Source of the DNA: Petrolisthes cinctipes
Taxonomy: Eukaryota > Arthropoda > Malacostraca > Decapoda > Porcellanidae
Direction of reading: 5' to 3'
Length of the DNA stretch: 64,000 nt
Assembly: GCA_033782935.1 (NCBI GenBank)
Contig: JAWQEG010002492.1
Coordinates: 62,001 to 126,000 of the forward strand
How positions within the stretch are numbered: the first letter of the stretch is position 1; every line of letters starts with the position of its first letter. A program made the translations under genes and the position numbers. Of the stretch, positions 1-10,070 are shown piece after piece. The notes under the pieces are model-generated. The model did not search any database, was not told the DNA's origin, and was given only the letters and a program-made list of their open reading frames with translations.

Positions 1-259
1 GGACTGGACTTTGGCAAATTTCAGTTGAGACCTTGACCTTTACCTTTTTTTTCTACCTGGTCTATTTTAAGACTACTACCTGCGGATTAAACTACCTGCG
101 GATTAAGGCTGCACCCACATCAACCCACTCTTACCTCCTTTGTTCTCATGGAATCTTTCACTACTCTAGACATTCTATGCCTTGACACAATTATGGAATT
201 TCCCACTGTCAGCCTATTAATTATGCTTACATACGCGTAATTTAAATTACGTTACGAGT
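1..259. other. No gene recognised
   Basis: No coding signal, structured repeat or RNA gene was recognised. Pol of the neighbouring Gypsy-like element would be expected here if that element were complete, but no reverse transcriptase frame is visible, so the element is probably truncated. Confidence 0.5.
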
Positions 260-1355
260 CTATGGCTGACTCGTGACACAGCTGTAAGTACGACCAGCGA
301 TGTTGATCTTCAGGTGTTGTTGACCGTATACAGGAATGGTAGTGCCGTTAGCTGCTGCCAGACGGATGTTGGTTGCTGGTTGATAAGGGGCCTTGCAACG
401 AGCTACTGGCAGGAGAGAACGAGCAGCTCCAGTGTCCACAAGGAAGCGAGTGCCTGATGTAGGGTCCTGCAGGAAGAAAGCGTTGACTCCAGTGGTGGCC
501 GCCGCAATGTGCGACGGCGGCCGCCTTACTCGTTTTTTGACCACAGGCATCCTGCTTCACATTTTCTGGCTCGGGGACCAAATCTGGCATGGTAGAAACA
601 AAACTGGTTTCTGAAGTTCCTTTTGTCCCTTGGTTTGTGTGACTGAGTTGCATGGTACCGTTGTTTACTCACTTGGCGAGTGGTTGCTGGTGGACGGTGT
701 GCTGCTGCGACTTTTACGGCATCCTCTTGGGATGAGGGAAGAGGACCAGTAGGTACAGCAGTGATGTGACGGGCTGATGTTGCATGGGCGTCCACTAATT
801 TGTCCGCTTGTATTTGAAGGTCATCTTCGCCGATTTCCTCTGCATTGGGAATAGCTGCATGAATGGGTTCTGGTAGGCGGAGGAGCCATAGTGCTCATAG
901 TAAGTCAACTTGGCGTGGCTTCCCATCAGATGCTGAAGGAAGTCTTGCTAATGCCTTCATTTCCAGTAAGGCCTCAGAAGGTTTCTGGTCGCCAAGTGGT
1001 TGTTTTGACAGCTGGAGGAGTTGTGCAGTTCGTACTGCTGGCGAAGGTGTAAACCACTGCAGGAGATAGGCCTTCAGATCTTCATATTGAATTGCTGCAT
1101 CGCCCTTTGTCTCCAGCCACTCTGCTATGCGAGGGAAGAGATCATCTGGAAGGGCTGCTAAGAGGAGGAGTGGTTTACCTTTTTAAGCCGGAATTGCACT
1201 TCAGCACGTCTGAACCAAGTTGGCGCCTCAATTGTGGAGAATGTGGATAGCTTGATTTGGGCGGCTGCGGCTGGGTAGTTGTCTGACTCGGTGGGCAAAG
1301 TCATTTTGTAGAGGCGTTTTGTGGTGCAGCTTAAGTTACACTCCGGGGTCACCAA
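260..1355 (-). pseudogene. Gypsy-like gag-protease remnant
   Basis: Minus-strand remains of an LTR-retrotransposon polyprotein. Reading from 1355 downward there is a Gag N-terminus (a WFRRAEVQF motif near 1200), a Gag middle readable from about 1170 to 800, a zinc-knuckle-like motif FCFYHARFG followed by C...C near 550-600, and a retropepsin motif LVDTGA near 430. The frame changes near 1160-1175. A TGA (complement of 895-897) interrupts the Gag middle, and the Gag and protease segments lie in different frames. The arrangement is what arthropod Ty3/Gypsy elements encode ahead of reverse transcriptase. No RT follows, so the copy is incomplete and broken. Confidence 0.75.
1341..1354 (-). promoter_or_regulatory. 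Primer-binding-site-like sequence
   Basis: On the minus strand TGGTGACCCCGGAG follows the putative LTR end (ACA) after one base and precedes the Gag frame. Position and composition match primer binding sites of arthropod Gypsy elements. The priming tRNA was not identified. Confidence 0.55.
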
Positions 1356-1529
1356 TGTAGCGGCAGCTACTTTAGTCTTATGAGTTACCTCTCTTAAGTG
1401 TGTCTATAATCCTTAAGTGTGTCTATAATCCTTAAAGTGGTAGGTAGTCTATAATAGTACTCTTTACTTGGAGGTTTAAGAGAGGTTTGGAGGAAGACTA
1501 GTGGTGAGGTTTTAATCTGGTTTATTCAG
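1356..1529 (-). repeat. Partial Gypsy-like LTR
   Basis: The plus strand starts TGTAGCGGCAGC directly beside the primer-binding-like site, as expected for the inner edge of a 5' LTR of a minus-strand element. It contains a short direct repeat (CTTAAGTGTGTCTATAATC, around 1394-1430). The outer edge is not visible; the non-LTR element begins near 1530 and may have interrupted it. No partner LTR is in the window. Confidence 0.45.
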
Positions 1530-3737
1530 TTTTTTTTTATTTAAGGTTTATTGTGCATTACAATACATTATACATATACATATAGCACAGAGTTATACAT
1601 ATAATATACTTGAAATACACAAAGCGGGCATCAGCCCGCCGGTTGGAGTTTGGGTGTTTCCGTGCTGGGTTGCATGGTGGCGGCGAGAGGTGCTGTGCTC
1701 ACAGGTGGCTAAAAAGTGAGTTGCGGTGTGGTCAGCGAGGCGGGGGGGCCGCCCTGAGCACCTGCAGCATCAGGTCAGTGGGTGTGTGGCGAACGAGGAG
1801 GGCGGCCCTGGCCTGGCGGCTGCTGAGAAGTCCCCAACCCGCAGGCTGGGCGGCGGTTGGTGGTAACGGCGCTGATCTGAGGACGGCCGTGGTCGGGCAG
1901 GAAATGAGATAGTGTACTAGCGGGTGGCGGCAGTGCTTCCCGCAGTGGTCGCACTCCTGCCCCTGGAAGCCGTCGTACAGCTCCTCCCTGGTGCAGTAGC
2001 CCAGCCTTACGCGCTGTAGCAGCACCCCGTCTGGCCTAGGCTGTTGCTGGGAGGCATCCAGTGGCTGGTAGTCGGTGGCGGCGGCGTACCAAGCCGCCTG
2101 TCTCTTCCTCGCTTCCAGTTGCCGGTGTGTGTGGTGGGCGTGCTGGGCTGCGGTGCGCTTGGCGCATGCCTTTACTTGACGCAGACTGGGGGACTCGTGC
2201 CTGGTCACCTGGGGGCCACCAGCAGCTCTCTTGGCGGCTGCATCAGCAGATTCATTGCCTCGTACTCCAACGTGGCTAGGGATCCAGTTGAGCTTCACCT
2301 GCCGCTCCTGCGTGGCGATGCTCTGGAGGATACCCAGAATGGTGGTGATGAGGCCCACAGTGTCTTTGGGATGCGGCTGCTGGAGGGCCTGTAGCCCTGC
2401 TCTGGAGTCTGTGTGCAGCATCACGGTGGGCTCCTGTCGGTGGTGGGCGTGCTCCAGAGCCAGTTGGATGGCCACAAGCTCTGTCTGTAGGGTGGAGCAG
2501 TGATTAGAGGTCCTCTCGCACAACTCAGTCCCTCTGGTGATGGCAGCAGCACCCATTCTCCCGCTGTCAGGATCGACTGAGCCGTCGGTGTAGTACACCG
2601 CACTGTCTGGTTCAGTGACTTGTGCAATGGCCATGAGGGCATGCTGCCGCATCTCTTCTGTGATGCACTGCGACTTGCTGGCGGGCAGCTGCGTGGCGGA
2701 GAAAACTGCCGCGGGGGGCTCCCACGGGGGCGGGGCATGATAGGTGGGGGCAGGGAGGTCCGCCTGCAGCCAGTCCTTTGTGTGGGCCAGGGTGGCTTGA
2801 AGCAGCCACGGGTTGCGGCGTAGAGTGTCGACGCCCTGGGTGGCCGCCAGCCGCAGTCTCCTCTGCGTCACACCCTCCGCGTCGCACTGCAGCACCCTCG
2901 ATATGCGGCAGGCTGTGATGTGCTGTACCCTGGTGGTGAGGGGTACCAGGCTGGTCTCACTCTGCATGATGCATGCACTGGTCCACCTCGGAGCTCCCAG
3001 CATGGTCCTCATGGCGGTGTTCTGCACTACCTCGAGCCGCTCCTGCTGGTTTGGGGAGAGTGCTAGGAGGACGAGGGCGCTGTAGTCCACCAGGGAGCGT
3101 ACCGCCTGCACGTAGTACAGGCGTAAATCGGAGAAGGTGGCGCCCGCAGTGGGTCGCGTCATGGCCCGTATCACGCTCAGCCTGGCCTGCGTCCTCTCCC
3201 TCAGGTAGGCGGCGTGGGCTGTGAAGGACAGCCGCTTGTCGACCCGCACACCGAGGTACTGATAGGAGTTTGTCCACGCTAAATCGATTCCCTGGACGCG
3301 GAGTTGCCATGCTGGGTCCGCCGCCTTTAACATCATTGCCTGGGTTTTCTCTGCTGAAATCTTGAGCCCCAGGTCTTGGCACTTCTCGCTGATGAGGTCA
3401 AGCGCTTGCTGTGTTTTCTTGAGCTTGTTGCCCCTTCCAGTGACCATGAGGGCGAGGTCATCTGCGTAACTCAGCAAGACAGTGCCGGTATGGAAAGGCA
3501 GGGCTACCAGTTGCTCCATCAGCAGGTTGAAAAGTAGGGGGCTGAAGATGCTGCCCTGGGGTGTCCCATTTTCCATCTCTTGGAAGCTCGACTTGTGACC
3601 CTGGAATCTGACCCTGGCACGGCGGTGCTGCAGGAAGTCGCGAAGCCACGCCAGCATCCTTCCTCGCACCCCTTTCTTCACAAGTACGTCGAGGATGGCG
3701 TGGGGGCTGGCCAGTTCAGTGAGACATGCGGACATAT
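1530..3737 (-). mobile_element. 5'-truncated non-LTR retrotransposon with RNase H
   Basis: A minus-strand copy ends in an A tail (T run near 1531-1539 on plus) and is truncated at about 3737 within the RT domain. It encodes RT plus RNase H. It lies between the partial Gypsy LTR and a 90-bp tandem repeat unit. Target duplications were not found. Confidence 0.7.
1732..3735 (-). CDS. ORF2 fragment: reverse transcriptase-RNase H
   Basis: An open frame of 667 codons. The N-terminal third is the C-terminal half of a non-LTR reverse transcriptase: GTPQGSIFSPLLFNLLMEQL near residues 57-76 and the catalytic YADDLALM near residues 90-97. A complete RNase H domain follows (YYTDGS near 380, an ELVAIQLAL segment, HTDSRAG, and NESADAAAKRA near the end). 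A C-terminal cysteine/histidine cluster CDHCGKHC ends the protein. RT followed by RNase H and a terminal zinc motif is typical of the I group; exact clade placement is inference. The missing upstream part should hold ORF1, the endonuclease and the first RT motifs. The retained frame has no internal stop, so the insertion may be fairly recent. Confidence 0.85.
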   Translation of the reverse strand: MSACLTELASPHAILDVLVKKGVRGRMLAWLRDFLQHRRARVRFQGHKSSFQEMENGTPQGSIFSPLLFNLLMEQLVALPFHTGTVLLSYADDLALMVTGRGNKLKKTQQALDLISEKCQDLGLKISAEKTQAMMLKAADPAWQLRVQGIDLAWTNSYQYLGVRVDKRLSFTAHAAYLRERTQARLSVIRAMTRPTAGATFSDLRLYYVQAVRSLVDYSALVLLALSPNQQERLEVVQNTAMRTMLGAPRWTSACIMQSETSLVPLTTRVQHITACRISRVLQCDAEGVTQRRLRLAATQGVDTLRRNPWLLQATLAHTKDWLQADLPAPTYHAPPPWEPPAAVFSATQLPASKSQCITEEMRQHALMAIAQVTEPDSAVYYTDGSVDPDSGRMGAAAITRGTELCERTSNHCSTLQTELVAIQLALEHAHHRQEPTVMLHTDSRAGLQALQQPHPKDTVGLITTILGILQSIATQERQVKLNWIPSHVGVRGNESADAAAKRAAGGPQVTRHESPSLRQVKACAKRTAAQHAHHTHRQLEARKRQAAWYAAATDYQPLDASQQQPRPDGVLLQRVRLGYCTREELYDGFQGQECDHCGKHCRHPLVHYLISCPTTAVLRSAPLPPTAAQPAGWGLLSSRQARAALLVRHTPTDLMLQVLRAAPPPR

Positions 3738-3750
3738 AAAGGTATTACAA

Positions 3751-3825
3751 TATCAAGAGCACCCTATTATAACCAAGCAGAGAGTAGCGAGACATGGTAC
3801 GATGGGTCTCTTGATTCTGTAGCGT
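3751..3825. repeat. Left part of 90-bp tandem repeat
   Basis: These 75 bases match the 90-bp unit found at 15251-15390 to the right of the BEL element. The last five bases (AGCGT, 3821-3825) are the left copy of the BEL target-site duplication. Confidence 0.8.
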
Positions 3826-4530
3826 TGTGGAAAATATTCCCACAGAGGAGATTTATTTAAGAAACTGTATATAGTGCATAGTAGAATTGTATATAATATT
3901 GGTAATGGGTAGTTTAAATCAGTTTATATTCACTCGGGTTTCAGATACAATACTCTGTTTCGAACTTGGAGATTACAATTATCTCGAGAACTAGTGAAAA
4001 CGAAAAGAGGGTAGAATATGAAGGTGAGGGTCAGTGACCGGCAGTCGAGAATATACTCTCAGACGAACAACAACAATTATAGTGCTCCAGATAAACCGAC
4101 AAACTTTATACCTAACAAGGAGTGGACGGTTGGTCATCTTATTGACATAGCCTATGCTGTCTCTCTACGGTCCGCCATCCAGGTTAAGTATTATCTTTTA
4201 CTAGTGGCCATTAGTGGGGAAATACGGAAGGATAGGCGTTACGAGGCATGACAAACAAAATACACCCCGTAAGTTATCTTGTCATTTGTATAAATTCGTA
4301 TATTGCATCACCATAATTGTAAATTGGATAAACTTACAACCGGAGTTACATGACGATAGTGTATTAGTGGTACGTGTTACTTTTATTCCAGGTGGGTGTT
4401 TAACCGGACAGTGATCCTAGGTCTCGGCAAGTTAGTGAGTATAAGTTTTAGCCCATTATTTAGCAGATGTTTTTTATATCTAGCCAAACGAAGGACGGTG
4501 AGGGCTACCGTGGCGAAGATATAATTTACA
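3826..4530 (+). repeat. BEL 5' LTR
   Basis: Starts TGTGG and ends ACA; 705 bp, matching 14546-15250 with four substitutions seen (for example G at 4174 against A in the other copy). A 78-codon frame (4018-4251) is present in both LTRs; I have no reason to think it is a protein gene. Confidence 0.95.
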
Positions 4531-4532
4531 TT

Positions 4533-4550
4533 TGGTCCTTCGAACCGGAT
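4533..4550 (+). promoter_or_regulatory. BEL primer binding site, tRNA-Tyr type
   Basis: TGGTCCTTCGAACCGGAT begins two bases after the 5' LTR. It complements the 3' end of arthropod tRNA-Tyr (acceptor strand starting CCTTCGA, plus CCA) with one difference, recalled from the known tRNA-Tyr sequence. It sets the minus-strand DNA priming site. Confidence 0.8.
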
Positions 4551-4586
4551 AATTGAATTATTATTAGTTTATTAACACATATATTG

Positions 4587-5144
4587 ATGAGTTCCCTCCC
4601 TGATAAACGAGTAGCCATCATCGGTCATAGTTTAGTGCCGGTTTCCATCGAAGCAGTTAGTGGCGCTAAAATTAGAATATTCAGATCGCCAGGGGCACGA
4701 GCTTCTAATTTTGAATCGAATTCTATTCTTTCTAATATACTTAACTGGAAGCATGATTTGACCATTTTATTCATAGGGGGGAATGATATCAATGATAACT
4801 GCTCTCCATCTACTATTTATAATAACATCAGTAACATCATTGAACTAATTCACAGCTACTGTGACTCTCATATTGCGTTAGTACTTATTGAACACCGTAA
4901 TCCTCCACCTGGGAATAGATTTAATGTAACTTCAAGTAACTATAATAGAATTGCAAATAGTATTAACGCCAGACTGAAAAGAAAATTTAAACAAAATCCA
5001 TATGTGAGGTTTCTCAGTTTGGGAGCCAAACCTTACCAAACAGGAGTAACCGATGGTGTTCATTTCAACAACGAGACCAAAGCACACTTAATTAGGAAGA
5101 TACAAAATACTATTCGTTATTTTATTCAAGAAAGTAACAATTAG
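4587..5144 (+). CDS. SGNH/GDSL-hydrolase-like ORF of the BEL element
   Basis: An intact 185-codon ORF placed between the primer binding site and gag; ATG at 4587 chosen as the first in-frame ATG. All four SGNH blocks are visible: GHS with the nucleophile Ser15 (GHS instead of the commoner GDS), a block II glycine in SPGARAS (Gly36), GGND with Asn66, and DGVH with Asp156 and His159. Length matches a minimal SGNH domain. Members of this fold are esterases or lipases. SGNH domains are known in ORF1 of some CR1-type non-LTR elements and in some Ngaro-type tyrosine-recombinase elements; I do not know of one as a standard BEL/Pao gene. It ends 8 bp before the gag ATG (5153). Unlike gag and pol in this copy it has no stop or frameshift. 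Enzymatic activity is inference. Confidence 0.8.
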   Translation: MSSLPDKRVAIIGHSLVPVSIEAVSGAKIRIFRSPGARASNFESNSILSNILNWKHDLTILFIGGNDINDNCSPSTIYNNISNIIELIHSYCDSHIALVLIEHRNPPPGNRFNVTSSNYNRIANSINARLKRKFKQNPYVRFLSLGAKPYQTGVTDGVHFNNETKAHLIRKIQNTIRYFIQESNN

Positions 5145-5152
5145 ACAGTCAC

Positions 5153-6272
5153 ATGGATAAGTTAAAGCGATCCCTGATTTCCTATAAAGGACATCTGACT
5201 AGGGCTACTAGAAATTGTGATCAGCTAATGAAAGCTTCCACAGTCGATGTAACGGAAGTAGAAAGGACTATGGCTCGGTTAAAATCAAAATGGACACAAT
5301 ATGAAGAAACACATAGTTAACTGGAATTAATGCTACTGGATGAAGAAAGCAGTGGGAGTGAAATAGAACAACAACAACAAGAGTACTACGACAATGAGTT
5401 TAATTATTTATAATTATATATAATCAAACTTAGAGCCTTGATTATCAACGAAACAAAACACAATACCAATGAAGAAAAGGTATCAAGTAAATTGACAGGT
5501 GCTTCTGCATTACTGCCTAAGCTTCCATGTATTTAACTGCCAGTTTTTTCAGGTGACATAACGGAATATGAGGCATTTATTGATCAATTTGAAGCTCAGA
5601 TTGGCAACCGGCCGGACTTAGAAGATGTCACAAAATTACAGTACTTAAAGACACAATTAAAAGGTCGGGCACATGAACTGATCAAAGGATACAGTTCTAT
5701 TTCCGATAATTATCAGAGCGCTCTAGATACCCTCAAGGAAACTTATGGTGACACAGAGAGATTAAAACATTGCTTACTACAAAAAATAGTAAGCTTAGAA
5801 TCGCCAAAGCACAACAAAGGGGATTTGGAGACGTTTAGAGTGGCTATGTTAAACCTAACTCGAAGTCTGAGCAACAAGCATGACTACTCCTGTTGTGAGT
5901 GGATCATAGCCTCACTATTTCAGCACAAATTATACACAGCGACCATCAAACAGCTGTATCTAAAGTATGAGACTAATTATTTTAACCTGTCACAGCTAAG
6001 TGAAGGATTGAGAGATATGGTCTCGCATATGGAAATAGAAGGTGCCAGCAAATTAAGCAAATGGTCTAAGTCTGAGGGAGCAAACCAGGTTTCTGAACCC
6101 TACAAGGGACAAGTTATTGGTACATATAACACCACAACTGGTCAACTGAAAAGTAATCAGATACAACAGATTGTTTGCAGATTTTGTGGTGGAGTACACA
6201 GAGATGCTCAGTGTACAAAATATCCAACTGGCGGAGAGCGAATTCAACAGCTAAAGAAACGAAAATTATGTA
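5153..6272 (+). pseudogene. BEL Gag, first part, broken
   Basis: Gag starts at ATG 5153, eight bases after the SGNH ORF. In-frame stops lie at 5318 (TAA), 5411 (TAA) and 5534 (TAA); the first ends an N-terminal helical region. After 5536 the same frame stays open to the transposon junction and holds the DUF1759-type Gag core (FSGDITEYEAFIDQF, then a KLQYLKTQLKGRAHELIKGY-type segment), followed by the first zinc-knuckle motif CRFCGG...C near 6177-6216. The Tc1-like element begins at 6273 after TGTA. The frame resumes on its other side at 10071. Gag would form the particle that packages the element RNA; this copy cannot make it whole. Confidence 0.85.
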
Positions 6273-6463
6273 CACTCGCCAGCACTGCCCCGTGTTACAG
6301 GAGCTCGCACGATTTAGGAGATGTGGCACCACTGTGATGATTTGCCTCGAAAAATGCACGTATGTGGGATGGAGTAACCTGGATACAGTGGTGCATGAAG
6401 TGAACCTTGTTGTTTAAAACTTCGAACCACAAGGTATCATTTCAGCCAGAAATTGTTTAACCT
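6273..6463. repeat. Tc1-like left terminal inverted repeat
   Basis: About 190 bp pairing with 9878-10068 with scattered mismatches. The outer 22 bases are identical; similarity decays inward. Confidence 0.9.
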
Positions 6464-6809
6464 TAAAGTTCTACATTAGAAAGTATTCAGTACTCGTCAT
6501 TATGTAATGCATTTTAGCTGTCTACATTTTTGTGATTACGTTCCGTTTCTATCTTATCACCTAATACATGTATGGATCCCTATATCTGTTGTCAGAAAAA
6601 GGGAAGAGCCATAAGCCTCACACATGGCATGCTCTGATAAGACCACATTTGCTTCAATATTCATAGAACGAATCACAAAAATAGTGAACATCCATGATAT
6701 TGTCGAGAACTCATTGGAAGAAGCTTCAGTTTCCAGTCATAACTGAAGAGACGAGTTTTCTTCATCTTGCCGGTGGGCCTAGCATATTCATTCTCGCCAT
6801 CATATCGTA

Positions 6810-7790
6810 ATGAACAGACAGGAGAACCTCATTGCTCAACGCGGGCAGATCATCGGTCTAAGGGAAGCTGGACACAGTGTCAGAGCTATCGGCCGCATCC
6901 TAGGACTCTCCCCAACAACAGTGGCGAAATGGATTAGAAGGTGGAATGAGTCCGGAGACCTGAGGGACGCGGGTAAGTTTGCCTATGAATGGCTGTAAGC
7001 GATTATTAACTGAATATCATTAAGCTGCTAATTATTATATCATTATAAAATAAGGATAAAATATTGTGCTCACATAATGCTTTGTTACTTCGTTGTTGTG
7101 TTTGCTATTAGCAATAATCGTGAATTACCAAATCGGTGCATGCTATTCATTCTTTATGGAAAACTAAATCTTAAGATAACCGATCCTCTCTAATGATGTC
7201 TAACGCTACTCGATCTTCCCATACCCTCATTAAATATTCAGTTCTTATCCTATAAAAAATGTAATTCAGGTCCTGTATGTTTCATTTAGGAATAATAATT
7301 TGTTATTCAGACTTGCAACAAGTAATTCTACTGCTGCTGAGAAGTAGTATTCCTAATCGTGTGTGTGTGTAAAATATTTTTTCGGTATTAGCAACATAAG
7401 TAACATAACTTTGTTATGATCACAGAGAGGAGGCCCCGTTCAAGAGTGACAACTGTTCAACAAGACGCCAGCATTAGACATGCGGCAGAAGAAACCCCAC
7501 TGACAACTGCAGTGGCCATTCGTCAGCAGCTGCAGCTACAGGTGTCTGTGGATACCGTGCGGAGACGTCTGCATGAGGCAGGGATTCATCATAGAATTCC
7601 TGCCCAGAAAGAAACCCTCACCGATCAACATTGCGCTGGTCGACTAGCGTTCGCTGAAGCAAACGTAGGCAAAGACCTTCATTACTGGTCAAGAGTTGTT
7701 TTCTCCGATGAGAAAACATTTTGTTCTCATACCCATGGACGTCGCCATGTGTGGAGACTAAACAATTCAAGGTAATGTCTTATCAAGATA

Positions 7791-7821
<31 letters not shown>

Positions 7822-8802
7822 ATGGACAGACCGGCATCAAGTGGTATTTGGGATATTTTAGATATTACCAATTTGAAACGTATGACGGAAATGTTGTAGT
7901 AGTTGCAAATTTTGCTTGGCCACTCATTTAGAGAGAGAGAGAGAGAGAGAGAGCAGAATGTGTGTGTGTCTGCGTGTGTGTGTTCTGGAAACAAGACATG
8001 CGAACATAGTAAGTATCCATATTATAGATGGTGCAGTACCTTTTCTAATAAGGAAAATAGGTATAATATGTATGGCATATGTATTTGGTGTGTTTAATGT
8101 AACGTTTGAATCCCGTCCATATTTTAGATCACTATCAGTATGTTTAGGACGTTTCCCTTTAAATAAATATTGAATGCAACATTGCCTACCAGCTTTCCCG
8201 TTGTCTGTAAACCATAATAATAATATTAATAATGATAAAAATAATAATAATGATGAATTTCTTATCCTATGATTACTTCTTTCAGGTATGCCCGTCCAAA
8301 CATCAGTGAAGAGGCACGCAGCGGACACATCAGCTGCAACGTGTCGGGCTACATGTCAATGCACGGAGTTGGTGACGTGACCAGAATTGAGGGAAGGTTT
8401 ACGGCGGAAAAGTATATCGACATTCTACAGAATTTCTTGCTTCCTTCTCTGCAACGTAGGGCTTTTCCATTTCCACCCAGACCAATTGTTTTTGTGCAAG
8501 ATCGTTGCCCTATTCATACAGCCAGGGTAGTGAGGGATTGGTTCAGCCAGCAGGAAAATTTGCAGCTTCTTGAGTTGCCTAGCAAAGGGTGCGACTGCAA
8601 TCCTATTGAACATCTTTGGCCAAACATGGTAAACTGTTGGGAACCAGACAGAGAGCGAACCCCGGAGCAGCTGATGCAGCACACGAGGGAGCAATGGGAG
8701 ATGTTCCGAGGCAAGCCGGAGCTCCTTCGCAGCCTCGTAACGAGCATGCCCGACCGTTTAAGGGAGGTTATTGAAAAAAGAGGAGGCTGGACACATTACT
8801 AA
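6810..8802 (+). CDS. Tc1-like transposase (three exons)
   Basis: Exons 6810-6972, 7426-7771 and 8286-8802 join in phase (GTAAGT donor and CACAG acceptor; GTAATG donor and TTCAG acceptor) to about 341 codons, the normal Tc1 transposase length. Exon 1 encodes an N-terminal helix-turn-helix (LGLSPTTVAKWIRRW). Exon 2 has the second DNA-binding region and the first catalytic Asp in FSDEK. Exon 3 has the second Asp in VQDRCPIHT and the catalytic Glu in CNPIEHLW. I count 35 residues between the last two acids (DD35E rather than the usual DD34E). The spliced frame has no stop, so the enzyme may be intact. It would cut and paste elements carrying matching inverted repeats at TA sites. Intron 2 carries GT and GA microsatellites. 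Confidence 0.9.
6973..7425 (+). other. Transposase intron 1
   Basis: 453 bp, GTAAGT...CACAG. Contains stops in all continuing frames, and the flanking exons match the Tc1 transposase family without it. Confidence 0.8.
7772..8285 (+). other. Transposase intron 2 with microsatellites
   Basis: 514 bp, GTAATG...TTTCAG. Holds a (GT)n run at about 7790-7818 and a (GA)n run at about 7930-7953. The exon junction restores the conserved NNSRY segment of Tc1 transposases. Confidence 0.8.
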
Positions 8803-9877
8803 GAGCTTATACTTCCCCATTCATAATAAAACCAGGTAGTTACTGTAGCTGCAATATACACAATGTTAATTGTGCGTTAATGAATATGCCCCTGTCGCCA
8901 TAAAAAGTTCATTTTTGTTAATTGTTTTAATTGTTATTTGTTAAAAATTTTGGAAAGATTAGTTTGTTATCCGTTTACAGGTTGAAATATATCCCATATA
9001 GAAGTGATGTTAATATTATTCACCCAAATATAATAAAGTCAGAATTACAAACATGATCAGCATAGTTGTCATTCACACATCCAACTTATCAGTGTTTACT
9101 CGTTTATTCAGTTCATGTTATCACTTTTTGAGAATAACTTCTACAGTTAGTGTAGTAGGATGGTAAGAAATAGGTAGATAGATATAGATAGTTTCTTTTA
9201 CCTTACAATAAGTAAAAATACAATAAATGTGGCATAGGTTTCTTATTTCTAACTCCAATATATCACCAACATAATCGTGTTTCTTCACTGTTCCTGTGTT
9301 TCCTTCTACGAATATTGAAGCAAATGTGGTCACATCAGAGCCTGTATGTGCCAGGCTCACAGCTCCCCCTTTTCTCTGACCTCATATAAGGCGCTGCAGA
9401 CTAGGTGATAAGATACGAACGACACCGTCATCACAAAACTGTGGCCAATTATTATGCATTTTATAAATAACTACTCTGTGTAGTACCCGGCGTTGACCGG
9501 GTAAAAAATAAGATACCCAATATTTGGAGAACAAAATGTGTGTTGGATTAAGATTCATCATATGCATAAATTGCAAAAGCAATCACAAATTTTCCTCCTG
9601 AGGGGGTGGTCAAAATTTGTTCCCGGTGGGGATATATATCCCTATATTTTCTGGTAAATCTCCACTCCTCACTGGCCAGCTCGCCAGCAGCTAGTAAGAG
9701 CAAATAAAAGTGTTTTATTTTTTTCCCCTAAAACCATCCTTGGGTCACCCTGATCAAGAAAATGTATATAGGTTTGCGGGTCTTGCTCTGATGGTTAGGG
9801 CGTGATGAGGTAAGATTACATAATTCTCTCTTTTATATATAAAGGTGACAGATATTAAACACTTTTTGCATGGATCA
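8803..9877. other. Tc1-like element 3' non-coding region
   Basis: Roughly 1.1 kb between the transposase stop and the right inverted repeat. AT-rich with no coding signal; nothing else recognised. Confidence 0.5.
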
Positions 9878-10068
9878 TGTTAAACAAAGTTCAGCCTGTT
9901 ATGATACTTTGTGGATCGAAACATTCAACAACAAAGTTCACTTCATGCGCCACTGTATCGAGGTTACTTATTTCACACACGTGGATTGTTTCGAGGCAAA
10001 TCATCACAGTGGTGCCACATCTCCTAAAACGTGCGAGCCCCTGTACCACGGGGCAGTGCTGGCGAGTG
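9878..10068. repeat. Tc1-like right terminal inverted repeat
   Basis: Reverse complement of 6273-6463 with scattered mismatches; ends GGCGAGTG before the TA target duplication. Confidence 0.9.
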
Positions 10069-10070
10069 TA

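Larger units (their letters stand above)
6273..10068 (+). mobile_element. Tc1-like DNA transposon nested in BEL gag
   Basis: A 3,796-bp element bounded by long imperfect terminal inverted repeats of about 190 bp beginning CACTCGCCAGCACTGCC, and flanked by TA at 6271-6272 and 10069-10070. Removing the element with one TA leaves the BEL Gag reading frame continuous, which fixes both ends. It holds a three-exon DDE transposase. The TA target and HTH-DDE protein place it in Tc1/mariner. Confidence 0.93.

Noticed and set aside
1610..1912. Plus-strand ORFs across 1610-3822
   Set aside because: Shadows of the minus-strand RT-RNase H frame in GC-rich sequence.
4018..4251. 77-codon ORF inside the BEL LTR, repeated in the 3' LTR
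   Set aside because: Present twice only because LTRs are duplicates; no recognisable domain. An LTR-encoded peptide cannot be excluded.
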